Origin: Deltaproteobacteria bacterium
GTDB taxonomy: Bacteria; Desulfobacterota; Desulfarculia; Adiutricales; Adiutricaceae
Length of the DNA: 8,148 bases
Reading direction: 5' to 3'
Assembly (NCBI GenBank): GCA_031277995.1
Contig: JAITLH010000347.1
Coordinates: 1-8,148 of the forward strand
Made by a program: the position numbers and the translations under genes. The stretch's first letter is position 1. Each line of letters opens with the position of its first letter. The notes under the pieces were generated by a model, which saw only the letters and a list, made by a program, of their open reading frames with translations, had not been told where the DNA came from and made no database searches. This document shows, piece by piece, positions 1-7,311 of the stretch.

Positions 1-68
1 AAGCGATTGGGCCTTAAATGGCCAATGAAATATTGGGCCGAATGGGGCCGAAAGGAAAAGGTCACGCC

Positions 69-584
69 ATGGACCTAACCATCATCGAAAACTTAGCCAA
101 CCAACTGGACATTCATTTGGAGCGCTACCAAAAGCTCATTGACTTTTTAAACGATGAAAGGCATTGCCTTTTGGGGCTTGATTTGGACGGCCTATTGAGG
201 ATTAGCCAACATAAGGAGCGCGTGGCCACGGGGATTACCGAGAGCATTAGGCAGTTGACCGAGTACGTGGATCAGGCCAGCTTGATGTTGGGCCTGCCCG
301 AGGATCAAACGCCGACCTTGGCCGAGGTGGCCGCCCTTTGTCCCAAGCCCTATGACAATCGCTTAAACGACGGGGCCATTAAGCTAGCCCGGCTAAAAAA
401 TGTCATCTCCATGGAAAACGAGGCCAATCGCCACTTCATAGATTACTCCCTGGGCTTGATTAACGAGTCGCTTAACGTTTTGACCGGGGCCGACCAGATA
501 AAGGCCGACGGCTACCAAAAAGACGGGAAGAAAGACAAGAGCGTCAAGAAAGCCCTGCCGACCAAACTCTCCAAGGAGGTCTAA
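69..584 (+). CDS. flgN: FlgN-family flagellar export chaperone
   Basis: FlgN is a cytoplasmic chaperone that binds the C-termini of the junction proteins FlgK and FlgL and delivers them to the flagellar type III export apparatus. The predicted 171-residue protein is almost entirely helical and has the family pattern near its N-terminus: a helix with YQKLIDFLNDER, then LDLDGLLRISQHKE, where a conserved acidic-Leu-x-x-Leu stretch precedes a lysine. The C-terminal tail is lysine-rich and probably disordered. An in-frame ATG at 18 would add 17 residues, but it lacks a Shine-Dalgarno sequence and follows directly on an in-frame stop (15-17). The ATG at 69 has AAGGAAAAGG at 52-61 upstream and puts the first helix where the family begins, so I prefer it. 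The gene ends one base before flgK, whose partner role makes the identification firm despite low sequence conservation in this family. Confidence 0.85.
   Translation: MDLTIIENLANQLDIHLERYQKLIDFLNDERHCLLGLDLDGLLRISQHKERVATGITESIRQLTEYVDQASLMLGLPEDQTPTLAEVAALCPKPYDNRLNDGAIKLARLKNVISMENEANRHFIDYSLGLINESLNVLTGADQIKADGYQKDGKKDKSVKKALPTKLSKEV
573..580 (+). promoter_or_regulatory. Ribosome binding site of flgK, inside flgN
   Basis: AAGGAGGT is a perfect anti-16S match with a 5-base spacer to the ATG at 586. It lies within the last codons of flgN (stop 582-584), so chaperone and substrate are probably translationally coupled, and no separate promoter is needed for flgK. Confidence 0.85.
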
Positions 585-585
585 G

Positions 586-3135
586 ATGGGCATCTCATCG
601 GCTATGTACGTGGCCTTGACGGGCATGCGCATGTCCCAGGCGGCCATGGAGGTGGCCAGTAACAACATCGCGAACGTCAACACGGCCGGCTATTCCAGGC
701 AAAGGATAAATTTGGCGACCTTACCGACCTGGAACGCCTCGTGGGGCCAGCTGGGTTTGGGCGTGGACGCCAATAACATCGTCCGCTACACCGACCAGTT
801 TTTGACCAGATCGGTTATCATGACCGGCTCGACCCTGGGCCATGACATCACCATGAAAAGTTCATTGGACAATTTGGAGCTATTTTTTAACGAAAGTAAC
901 GGCAATGGCATTAACCAAGCCATGAACGATTTTTTCAATAGTTTTTCGCAGCTGGCCGACGAGGCCTCCAATAAGCCCTACCGGGAAGAACTAATCGAAT
1001 ACACCCAGACTTTAGCCGAGCAACTTAAGCTAAGGCGCGAGGAAATGGACGCCCTTAGGACCGACACCAACAAAAGGATCGCCGACGGGGTGGTGGAAGT
1101 CAATAAACTTTTGGTTGAACTGGCCTCCCTAAACGACCAAATCACCGCCGCCGAGGATCCGACCTTAAATAGGCAAGCTAACGATCTTAGGGACACCCGG
1201 GAAGAACTAACCAGGCGCTTGGCCGAGTACATGAATATCGAGTATTACGAGGATCCCCATGACGGCCAGTGGACCATCACTACCGAAACAGGCGTTCCCT
1301 TAGTCTTAAAAAACAAGTCTTTCGCCCTCGTCGGAAATACCGATAGCGCCGGGGACGTGACCATCCATTCCACCCATAACCAGTACTGGATGGAGGACAT
1401 TACCAAGACTATCAAAGCCGGGGCCATCGGCGGCTACATCGAGTTTCGGGAAGACGTCCTTAGGGAGTATTACAAGCAATACGACTCATTCGTGGACGGC
1501 TTAATCTTTAACGTAAACGACCAGCACGCCCAAGGCGCCGGACAATCGCTTTTTAGCGAAGCCGTGGCCACGACCCAGATCTCGAACCTGGCCTCGGTGG
1601 AAATAAGTTTTCCCGGGGACGATAACGACATCAAGATTACGTCCCTGGTGCCCCACCTGGCCTCCCTGGAGCCCTACGACGATTTTTACACCGATCCGGA
1701 AAATATCGAGATCCGCTTTGAAAAAGCCACCGGGGTGACCTCGGAAATCACCTCCACGGTTAAGTTTAACGATGACCCCGATCGCATGAAATGGGAAATC
1801 ACCATAGTCCTTCCCAGGGATTCCAACGGTAACGTCACCGTCACGGCCAGGGAACTATGCGATTACATCAATTCCGAAAGATCCAATAGCCCCTCGGACG
1901 GGACCCATTACCTCCCGCCTAGGACCACCGAATGGAAGATCGGGGATTTTATCTCGGCCGAGGGCGTAATGAACCAGTCGGACACGGGCAAAGTCGCCTT
2001 GGAGGGCCCGGTCTACCCTTACCCGGCCGGATCTTACTTTACCCTCGATCGGAGCCTAAAATACACCACCCCTCAAGGAAGCCACCTAAGCTACGGAAAA
2101 GAAATAGCCGAGCTTAAAACTTCCTTTAAGCACACCAATAACGACGTTCTTTTCACGGCCGTTAGTAAGGGCGAAGACGGGGAAAAAGTGAGCGTTGAGT
2201 ATTACGACCCGGCCGCGGCCAACCAAAGCCTGTCCATCCAAGTCTACGAAGCCAACGACGGCTCCCAAAATATCCGGGTCAGTTTGGCTACCGACCAAAA
2301 CGGCCAGATCATAACGACCGCCGGGGACATCGTGGCCGCCATAAACTCCCACGTCACGGCCAGGACCTTGGTTACCGCCCAAACCCCGTCCGAGGAAAAC
2401 GGCCTGGGCCTGGTTGAGGCCATGGACAAAACTTTTTTGGATCGAAGCGGTTACTTTACCATGGTGACTTACGTTGACGGCGAGGAACCCGAGTTTACCC
2501 AAGTGACCGTTAACCCCGACGACACCATCGAAGACGTCTTAAAGCAAATCGGGGACACCTACGATACCGGCATAAAGGGCCTTCGCGTCGAGAGGATTAC
2601 CGATCTCCACGGAAAGGACACCATCCGCATAATCGCCGACGACGGGGTCAAGTTTGGTTACGCCGGGGACTCATCTGGCGCCCTGGCCGTTTTGGGCCTT
2701 AATACCATCCTAACCGGAAACGACGGCTCCAACGTTGGGGTTAACCAACTCTTAATCGATAACCGCGATTACATAAACGCCGGCCACATCGATTCCAACG
2801 GCGTCATCGCCGAAGGCGACAACACCAACGCCCTAAACATGTCCGACTCCCGGGATCAGCGCTTTTCCTTTTACCACGTCTCCTCGGCTACCCTCGGGAC
2901 GGCCTTTAACACCATCTACTCCAACATTGGCGCCTCCACCCAAAGCGCCACCGTGGCCTACGAGTTTACCCAAGGCGTCTATACCCAACTAGAAGATCGC
3001 CTCGACTCCATCGCCGGCGTAAACCTAGACGAGGAACTGGCCGACATCCTACGGTTCCAATACATGTACCAAGCCTCGGCCAAAATGATCTCGACCATCG
3101 ACACGATGATGGAGACCCTCTTGTCCCTAAGGTAA
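586..3135 (+). CDS. flgK: Flagellar hook-associated protein 1 (FlgK), enlarged
   Basis: FlgK forms the first ring of the hook-filament junction outside the cell. The N-terminus has the diagnostic axial-protein signature (SNNIANVNTAGYSRQ, about residues 26-40). The helical domain continues to about residue 317, where GGYIEFREDVL and NVNDQHAQG are typical of FlgK. The C-terminus (about 760-849), with GVNLDEELADILRFQYMYQASAKMI-type heptads, is the matching polymerisation helix. The protein has 849 residues against about 550 in enterobacteria. The excess lies between residues about 340 and 711: a diverged beta module (about 346-445), a second, clearer one (about 519-613) that resembles a FlgL module, and a region at about 624-711 ending ALAVLGLNTILTG, which is a FlgK-type element (Fx-x-Ser-Gly-xx-LGLNT). 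There is one cysteine, around residue 427. The start is fixed by the strong Shine-Dalgarno sequence at 573-580. Confidence 0.97.
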   Translation: MGISSAMYVALTGMRMSQAAMEVASNNIANVNTAGYSRQRINLATLPTWNASWGQLGLGVDANNIVRYTDQFLTRSVIMTGSTLGHDITMKSSLDNLELFFNESNGNGINQAMNDFFNSFSQLADEASNKPYREELIEYTQTLAEQLKLRREEMDALRTDTNKRIADGVVEVNKLLVELASLNDQITAAEDPTLNRQANDLRDTREELTRRLAEYMNIEYYEDPHDGQWTITTETGVPLVLKNKSFALVGNTDSAGDVTIHSTHNQYWMEDITKTIKAGAIGGYIEFREDVLREYYKQYDSFVDGLIFNVNDQHAQGAGQSLFSEAVATTQISNLASVEISFPGDDNDIKITSLVPHLASLEPYDDFYTDPENIEIRFEKATGVTSEITSTVKFNDDPDRMKWEITIVLPRDSNGNVTVTARELCDYINSERSNSPSDGTHYLPPRTTEWKIGDFISAEGVMNQSDTGKVALEGPVYPYPAGSYFTLDRSLKYTTPQGSHLSYGKEIAELKTSFKHTNNDVLFTAVSKGEDGEKVSVEYYDPAAANQSLSIQVYEANDGSQNIRVSLATDQNGQIITTAGDIVAAINSHVTARTLVTAQTPSEENGLGLVEAMDKTFLDRSGYFTMVTYVDGEEPEFTQVTVNPDDTIEDVLKQIGDTYDTGIKGLRVERITDLHGKDTIRIIADDGVKFGYAGDSSGALAVLGLNTILTGNDGSNVGVNQLLIDNRDYINAGHIDSNGVIAEGDNTNALNMSDSRDQRFSFYHVSSATLGTAFNTIYSNIGASTQSATVAYEFTQGVYTQLEDRLDSIAGVNLDEELADILRFQYMYQASAKMISTIDTMMETLLSLR
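2140..2424 (+). repeat. Beta-rich insert module in FlgK, matching one in FlgL
   Basis: Residues about 519-613 of FlgK run NND-V-LFTA, then a KVSVEYYDP strand, SLATDQNGQIITTAGDIVAAIN, and LVTAQ followed by a Gly-rich turn. The same order and many identical residues recur at about 645-737 of FlgL (positions 5207-5485). The pattern of ATD-x-x-G-x-I-x-T-TA-x-DIVA-x-IN followed by LVTA is a recurrent bacterial surface and flagellar insert motif, recalled from general knowledge and not searched here. Confidence 0.75.
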
Positions 3136-3138
3136 CCA

Positions 3139-3189
3139 CCCCCGCTTGGCTTCCCCTTAGCGGGGGAAACCAAGCCCACTTGGTTTTTT
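3139..3189 (+). terminator. Two-hairpin intrinsic terminator, possible attenuator
   Basis: Three bases after the flgK stop, CCCCCGCT (3139-3146) pairs perfectly with AGCGGGGG (3159-3166) around a 12-base loop. Immediately next, AAACCAAG (3167-3174) pairs perfectly with CTTGGTTT (3179-3186) around CCCA, and the T-run extends to 3189, so this second hairpin has the form of an intrinsic terminator. An alternative stem, GCTTGG plus TTCCCC (3144-3149, 3151-3156) with GGGGAA plus CCAAGC (3163-3168, 3170-3175), is 12 base pairs with one mismatch and excludes both. Because flgL follows on the same strand, partial or regulated read-through is plausible. Whether it terminates or attenuates is inference. 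Confidence 0.7.
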
Positions 3190-3261
3190 CGGCCGCGGCG
3201 GCCTAAAAGCCAGGAATCAAAAGGCCTCCACCCTGGGCCAAAAGATTTTTTAAATCAAACG

Positions 3262-3268
3262 AGAGGGG
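3262..3268 (+). promoter_or_regulatory. Ribosome binding site of flgL
   Basis: AGAGGGG with a 6-base spacer (cgaaaa) sets the flgL start at 3275. The preceding 3190-3261 holds a GC-rich stretch (GGCCGCGGCGGCC at 3191-3203) and an AT-rich patch at 3241-3259. I see no convincing sigma-70, sigma-28 or sigma-54 promoter there. Confidence 0.75.
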
Positions 3269-3274
3269 CGAAAA

Positions 3275-6200
3275 ATGATTTACCGCACCAGCCATCGGGG
3301 AACTTACCGCAATATCACCAGCAACTTGGATTTGCTTAGTTACCGCATCGCCCAGCTCACCAACAAAGTGGCTTCGGAAAAGTCCATCAATAAGCCGTCG
3401 GATAACCCCTCGGGCGCCGCGGCGGTCTTGAGGACCAGAACCGTCATCGCCGACATAACCCAGTACACGGCCAACGTCAATTACTCCAATACCTGGCTAA
3501 CCAATACCGGAAACATCATGAGCTCGATTAAGAGCACCATCGATGAGATCTACACCAAAGCCGAGCAGGGGGCGACCGACACCTATACCGACGATCAAAG
3601 AAAAATCATAGCGACTGAGATCGACGCCCTCTTCCAATCGATTATCCAGTTCGGCGACGCGAAATTTGGCGATAACTACCTCTTGTCCGGCCAAAAGGTC
3701 GGAACCCAGCCCTTTTCCCTGGACATGATCGCCCAAGCCGTCGTTCCCGGCTGCGAAAATAGCGAGCTCTTTACCGGTTGGGTGGAAACCGTGGGCTCGG
3801 GCGTCTTTACCCCCAGGCCAGACCTACCTACCCAAAGCCAAACCTTTCTGGTCGAAGTGGTACAACCCGGCGGCATCGATTCCCAGCTCTACGCCGAACA
3901 AAACCAGCTGTCATCCCTTGAACTCCTAGGCGAGAACGGCCTGGGCGATTACGCCCTGACCGTAACGGCCACGAACCAAATCTATAACCAATCGACCATA
4001 AAACTCGTGGCCGGCCCCGAAAACGTCACCTCGACCGGGTCCGCTAGCGACAACACGCTCATTACCTACAATTACACCGGAAACGAACCCCTTACCATCG
4101 TTTACGCTTACGGTAACGCCGCCGACCCCACCGAAGCGATCTATAACTCCACCACGGGGACAGTTACCGTTTTTCTCCAAACCGACGGCGGCGACCCGCC
4201 CCATTCCTCGGCCGTGGTATCCGCCGAAACCATCGCCAGCGCCATAAACGCCTTGGACGTACCGACCGCCCCCTCCCAACTATGGGCCGCCGTTGACCAA
4301 GGCGGGTCAGATGGCACGGGTCACGTGGATCTTGAACGCGGTCCCGGCGGCGTTCCCATAAACACCCAAATAACTTTTAATAACCAAACCGCCGTCGAGG
4401 TCAACGGAAACGAAATAACCGTCTATCTAAGAACCTCGGGAGACGGCATCGCCGCCACGGCCCAAGAAGTTAGGGACGCCATAGAAGCCGACCCCGAGGC
4501 CTCGCTCATGGTCTCGGTTTCGTTAACCGGCCAGGGTTCGGCCGGAACGGTCAGCCTACAAAATAGCGCCCAAAAGCTTGTCGCGACCGATCCCTACACC
4601 TTGGCCAAGGTGGAAACGGAACTCCCCGGGACCCATAACGATTTGGTGTTTTACGTCAAAAACGAACCCGGGGCTCCCAAGGGCAGTTCCGGAAACGCCT
4701 ACTCGGTCGTTTACGTTTTGGCCAACCCCCCTTCGACCACCGTTGAAACCACGGCCACCTACAAAGCCCAGTCGTCGCTTATCACGGTGACCTTGGCCAA
4801 CAGCGCCGCGCTTTTTTCGGACGCCTACGCCAGGATTTATTACGACGGGAACTCCCCCGGCTACCATAACGCCGCCGAGGCCTATCGGCTGGCCCGTCTT
4901 GAGGCCATCACGGCCAACGCCCTGGACGTCCAGGAGGTGGTCACCCAAGTTTGCGAACAAAATAACCTCCATATCGGGGTCAAAGCCGCGGAAGGAAACT
5001 CGGGACTCGGAAAAGTTTACCCGGGCGGGCCCTTCCAGTTCGCCGAGGGTTACGACCAAACGGCCTTGGTTAGGGTTAGCCAAGACGGGGGCTTAACCTG
5101 GGGGCCGCCCACGGCCTTTACCCCCAGCGAGTTTCAAACCGGGGGGCTTTATTACAATTCCCAACTGGGCCACGCGAGCCTTACGACCAACTTACCGGGC
5201 GGGGCCAACGACATCGTCTTGACGGCCAACTACATGGGCACCTGGGGTGACGATCTTAGGCTAGAATACAAGGCCCCCCAAAACCACCCCTCCACGGCCT
5301 CGGTTACCGTTGGCCCGCAGCCTTGGAATATTTGCGTGAATCTGGCCACCGACGACCAGGGGCAAATAACCACCACGGCCGATGACATCGTGGCCATGAT
5401 TAATAACCACCGGGAAGCCAGCCAACTGGTGACGGCATCATTGGCCAATTACCACGAGGGCGGCCAAGGGGCGGTAACGAACATGTCTTGCCAATCCCTC
5501 GCGACGGGCGAGCCTTACGAAATCGCCGGAACCACCAGGATTACCCCTTTGGGTTACGCCACCGCCGCGGTGGAATTTGACTATGCCCCGCCGGCCCAAG
5601 CCTGCCCCAACCTAATCTTCCAGGCCCTCGATCACGGCGACGCCGGAAACGACATTGGCATCCGTTACACCACCTCCGCCGACACAACACTTTTTGGGCC
5701 TGACGCCCAATACCAAGACCAGGTCACCATAGGCTACGAAAAGGACGAATTTGGCCGAGACGTCGTGGTCGTTCACTTGGCCACCATTGAACTGCCCTCC
5801 TGCCCCGATCCCGACGCCGACCGCCAAGCCTACGACCAGTTTAAGGCCCTCTACCCGACCTATTCCTGCACGACCGATCGGGCGGTCACTTCAACGGCCG
5901 GGGACGTCCTGGAAGCCCTAATCGCCAAAAACCTGGCCCAGCCCGAAAGCGCCCTGGTCTGGGCTTCCATGGAATACAAAGACGAGGGCTGGGATTCCAC
6001 CGCCAAGGTGGGGCCAACCTCTTCGACCATTCGCCTCTCGGGCGGGGACGATTCCCTAAAGGCCTCCGATTACGGCATCGCCCTAAAGTTCGTCTCGGAC
6101 GGCTCGGCCCTCCAGGAAGGCGATCGCTACGAAATCGGCGTGGGTTGGTACAATGGGGATTCCAATAACCTAGACATTAACGCCATGGAGGGTTACCGGA

Positions 6201-6580
6201 CCACCACCAACGTTACCGGGGACGACTTACTTGGCGCGAACGGGGCCTCGGATAACGTCCTCGATACCATCCAGCGCCTAAGCTGGGCCTTAAAAAATAG
6301 CGACAGTGAACTGGTGGCCCAGGAGTTACCCAAACTTAAGGCGGCCCTGGAAAAGATCACCACCATGGAAACCAACGTCGGAACCCGCATAATCAGAAAC
6401 AACTTTGTCCTAAATAACCTTGAGCTAAACCAATACGCCGCGGAAACCATCCTCTCCGAAACCGAGGACGCCGACTTTACCAAACTCATAACCGACCTAA
6501 AAAACTCCCAGCTGGTCTACGAAGCGGTCCTGGGGGCCACGGGCCTTACCACCAAACTTTCGCTCCTATACTATCTCTAA
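3275..6580 (+). CDS. flgL: Flagellar hook-associated protein 3 (FlgL), giant multi-module form
   Basis: FlgL forms the second junction ring, between FlgK and the flagellin filament. Residues 1 to about 150 show the flagellin/FlgL N-terminal helix, with the hallmark NKPSDNPSGAAAVLR, then a QIIQFGDAKFGDNYLLSG-like segment common to FlgL. Residues about 993-1101 form the C-terminal helix (VGTRIIRNNFVLNNLEL, then a DADFTKLITDLKNSQLVYEA-like heptad tract). It has 1101 residues against about 317 in enterobacteria. The excess (about 160-990) reads as a chain of divergent beta modules near residues 260-355, 363-432, 454-585, 645-737 and 777-925. An Asp-box-like SQDGGLTW lies at 602-609, and a region with GDRYEIGVGWYNGD just before the C-terminal domain. 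Seven cysteines (160, 560, 687, 739, 777, 843, 865) are unusual for an axial protein. The frame is uninterrupted with uniform codon use, so this is a real gene and not a fusion artefact. Confidence 0.96.
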   Translation: MIYRTSHRGTYRNITSNLDLLSYRIAQLTNKVASEKSINKPSDNPSGAAAVLRTRTVIADITQYTANVNYSNTWLTNTGNIMSSIKSTIDEIYTKAEQGATDTYTDDQRKIIATEIDALFQSIIQFGDAKFGDNYLLSGQKVGTQPFSLDMIAQAVVPGCENSELFTGWVETVGSGVFTPRPDLPTQSQTFLVEVVQPGGIDSQLYAEQNQLSSLELLGENGLGDYALTVTATNQIYNQSTIKLVAGPENVTSTGSASDNTLITYNYTGNEPLTIVYAYGNAADPTEAIYNSTTGTVTVFLQTDGGDPPHSSAVVSAETIASAINALDVPTAPSQLWAAVDQGGSDGTGHVDLERGPGGVPINTQITFNNQTAVEVNGNEITVYLRTSGDGIAATAQEVRDAIEADPEASLMVSVSLTGQGSAGTVSLQNSAQKLVATDPYTLAKVETELPGTHNDLVFYVKNEPGAPKGSSGNAYSVVYVLANPPSTTVETTATYKAQSSLITVTLANSAALFSDAYARIYYDGNSPGYHNAAEAYRLARLEAITANALDVQEVVTQVCEQNNLHIGVKAAEGNSGLGKVYPGGPFQFAEGYDQTALVRVSQDGGLTWGPPTAFTPSEFQTGGLYYNSQLGHASLTTNLPGGANDIVLTANYMGTWGDDLRLEYKAPQNHPSTASVTVGPQPWNICVNLATDDQGQITTTADDIVAMINNHREASQLVTASLANYHEGGQGAVTNMSCQSLATGEPYEIAGTTRITPLGYATAAVEFDYAPPAQACPNLIFQALDHGDAGNDIGIRYTTSADTTLFGPDAQYQDQVTIGYEKDEFGRDVVVVHLATIELPSCPDPDADRQAYDQFKALYPTYSCTTDRAVTSTAGDVLEALIAKNLAQPESALVWASMEYKDEGWDSTAKVGPTSSTIRLSGGDDSLKASDYGIALKFVSDGSALQEGDRYEIGVGWYNGDSNNLDINAMEGYRTTTNVTGDDLLGANGASDNVLDTIQRLSWALKNSDSELVAQELPKLKAALEKITTMETNVGTRIIRNNFVLNNLELNQYAAETILSETEDADFTKLITDLKNSQLVYEAVLGATGLTTKLSLLYYL
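5207..5485 (+). repeat. FlgL insert module closest to the FlgK module
   Basis: Residues about 645-737 of FlgL run NDIVLTA, DLRLEYKAP, NLATDDQGQITTTADDIVAMIN and LVTAS, aligning without large gaps to FlgK residues about 519-613. The other FlgL modules keep only the skeleton (a ND/NT-hydrophobic strand, a V-x-L-x-T strand, then an alanine-rich helix ending in AIN or AIE), so this pair is the least diverged. Confidence 0.75.
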
Positions 6581-6600
6581 AAATCCCGCCCCCCCGAATC

Positions 6601-6620
6601 CCCGCCGGGCCCCGCCGGGC
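6601..6620. repeat. Perfect tandem 10-mer, GC-only
   Basis: CCCGCCGGGC occurs twice head to tail in the flgL 3' spacer. Each unit contains a small CCC/GGG dyad. Just downstream, GGCTAGGCC at 6623-6631 also occurs in the hairpin at 7230-7238. No function is evident. Confidence 0.6.
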
Positions 6621-6646
6621 TTGGCTAGGCCGGGGAGGGGCGAAAC

Positions 6647-6684
6647 AAAAACCCCGGCCCAGGAAACTTCCCAAACCGGGGTTT
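6647..6684. terminator. Bidirectional terminator between convergent genes
   Basis: AAACCCCGG (6649-6657) pairs with CCGGGGTTT (6676-6684), a perfect 9-base-pair stem with an 18-base loop. Read on the minus strand, the stem is followed by a T-rich tail (complement of 6647-6651, then further T's), giving a good intrinsic terminator for the gene ending at 6729. Read on the plus strand only TTT follows the GC stem, so termination of flgL here is likely but weaker. Confidence 0.75.
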
Positions 6685-6728
6685 AAACGATCGACCAAAC
6701 CCAGCGGAACAATCAACCAATCAACTCT

Positions 6729-7157
6729 TCATTCCTCGCCCTTTTCCAAGACCAGATTGAAATACCTCTCGTCGCCAAGGACCAGCTTACCGTTTTTGGT
6801 AAATTCCAACCCAATCACGTCCTCCCCATGGCGCATGATCCACTTCCCGTTAACTTCCTCAAACTCCACTTCCAGCTCTTGCCTGGTCTTGCCTTGCGAA
6901 AAAATGACCTTCTTGTCGGTAATCTTAACCGTGACGTTTTCGTCGGCGAAAATGGGATACAGATAGCCAAACCCGCTCGAATCGATCTTCCAAGTCCCCA
7001 CGGCCGGGTTGTCGCTAAAGGACCCCGAAAAAAAAGCGAAAATAATAACGCCCGCGACCACCGCCCCCAATAATCCAAAGTACATGGCGAACAAAATTAT
7101 CTTGTTCTTCTTGGGCGGGTCAACAAAGGCCTTGGCGCCATCACCGTTCATGTCCAC
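6729..7157 (-). CDS. Single-pass membrane protein with a C-terminal beta-rich domain, unknown function
   Basis: I do not recognise this family. The 142-residue product has a short polar N-terminus ending in PPKKNK (14-19), one hydrophobic helix at about residues 20-43, then a domain of about 95 residues opening with VGTWKID (53-59) and made of alternating strands (VTVKITDKKVIFSQG, LEVEFEEVNGKWIMRHG, IGLEFTKNGKLVLGD). Positive charge before the helix predicts N-in, C-out topology. The G-T-W opening and strand/turn rhythm recall small lipocalin-like or META-like anchored domains, but that is only an impression of fold. The longest frame starts at a GTG (7155-7157). An ATG two codons in (7149-7151) is equally possible, and neither has a clear Shine-Dalgarno sequence. 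It converges on flgL with a shared terminator and stands alone between two strong hairpins. Confidence 0.75.
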   Translation of the reverse strand: MDMNGDGAKAFVDPPKKNKIILFAMYFGLLGAVVAGVIIFAFFSGSFSDNPAVGTWKIDSSGFGYLYPIFADENVTVKITDKKVIFSQGKTRQELEVEFEEVNGKWIMRHGEDVIGLEFTKNGKLVLGDERYFNLVLEKGEE

Positions 7158-7211
7158 ACTCGCGATAAACTAATCACAAAGCCCATACGGGACCAAAGAT
7201 TAACTCCGCCC

Positions 7212-7263
7212 CCCCACGGCTCGCCCAAAGGCTAGGCCCAGAATCTCGGGCCTAGCCGTGGGG
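7212..7263. repeat. Strong imperfect inverted repeat in the spacer
   Basis: GGCTAGGCCC (7230-7239) and GGGCCTAGCC (7248-7257) form a perfect 10-base-pair stem with an 8-base loop. CCCCACGGC (7212-7220) and GCCGTGGGG (7255-7263) are a second, overlapping perfect pair, so the outer arms can close with a bulge of about 12 bases. Neither side has a T-run, so this is not a classical intrinsic terminator. It lies upstream of the membrane-protein gene and downstream of the four-cysteine gene's own terminator. The rest of 7158-7326 shows no gene. Confidence 0.7.
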
Positions 7264-7311
7264 ACTTCTTACAAGGGGGCGGCATTTGGGGAAATTTAAG
7301 AAAGGCAATCG

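Noticed and set aside
1..28. Possible last codons of an upstream gene such as flgM, ending at 15-17 or 26-28.
   Set aside because: Only 5-9 codons are visible, with no recognisable residues. Either stop could be chance.
15..44. Sigma-28-like promoter (TAAA followed by GCCGAA) before flgN.
   Set aside because: The gap between the elements is 18 bases where 15 is expected, and the -10 half is imperfect.
2086..2502. Long minus-strand open frame opposite flgK (138 codons).
   Set aside because: It is a shadow of the strongly biased GCC/GAC/AAC codons of flgK. It has no Shine-Dalgarno sequence and no recognisable domain.
3147..3162. Sigma-54-like GG-N10-GC site (TGGC ... TAGC) after flgK.
   Set aside because: The spacing is right but several consensus bases are missing and the site lies inside the hairpin. 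GG-N10-GC is frequent by chance in this sequence.
4556..5083. Minus-strand open frame of 175 codons opposite flgL.
   Set aside because: The composition is a Gly/Val-rich mirror of flgL codons, and flgL coding here is secure.
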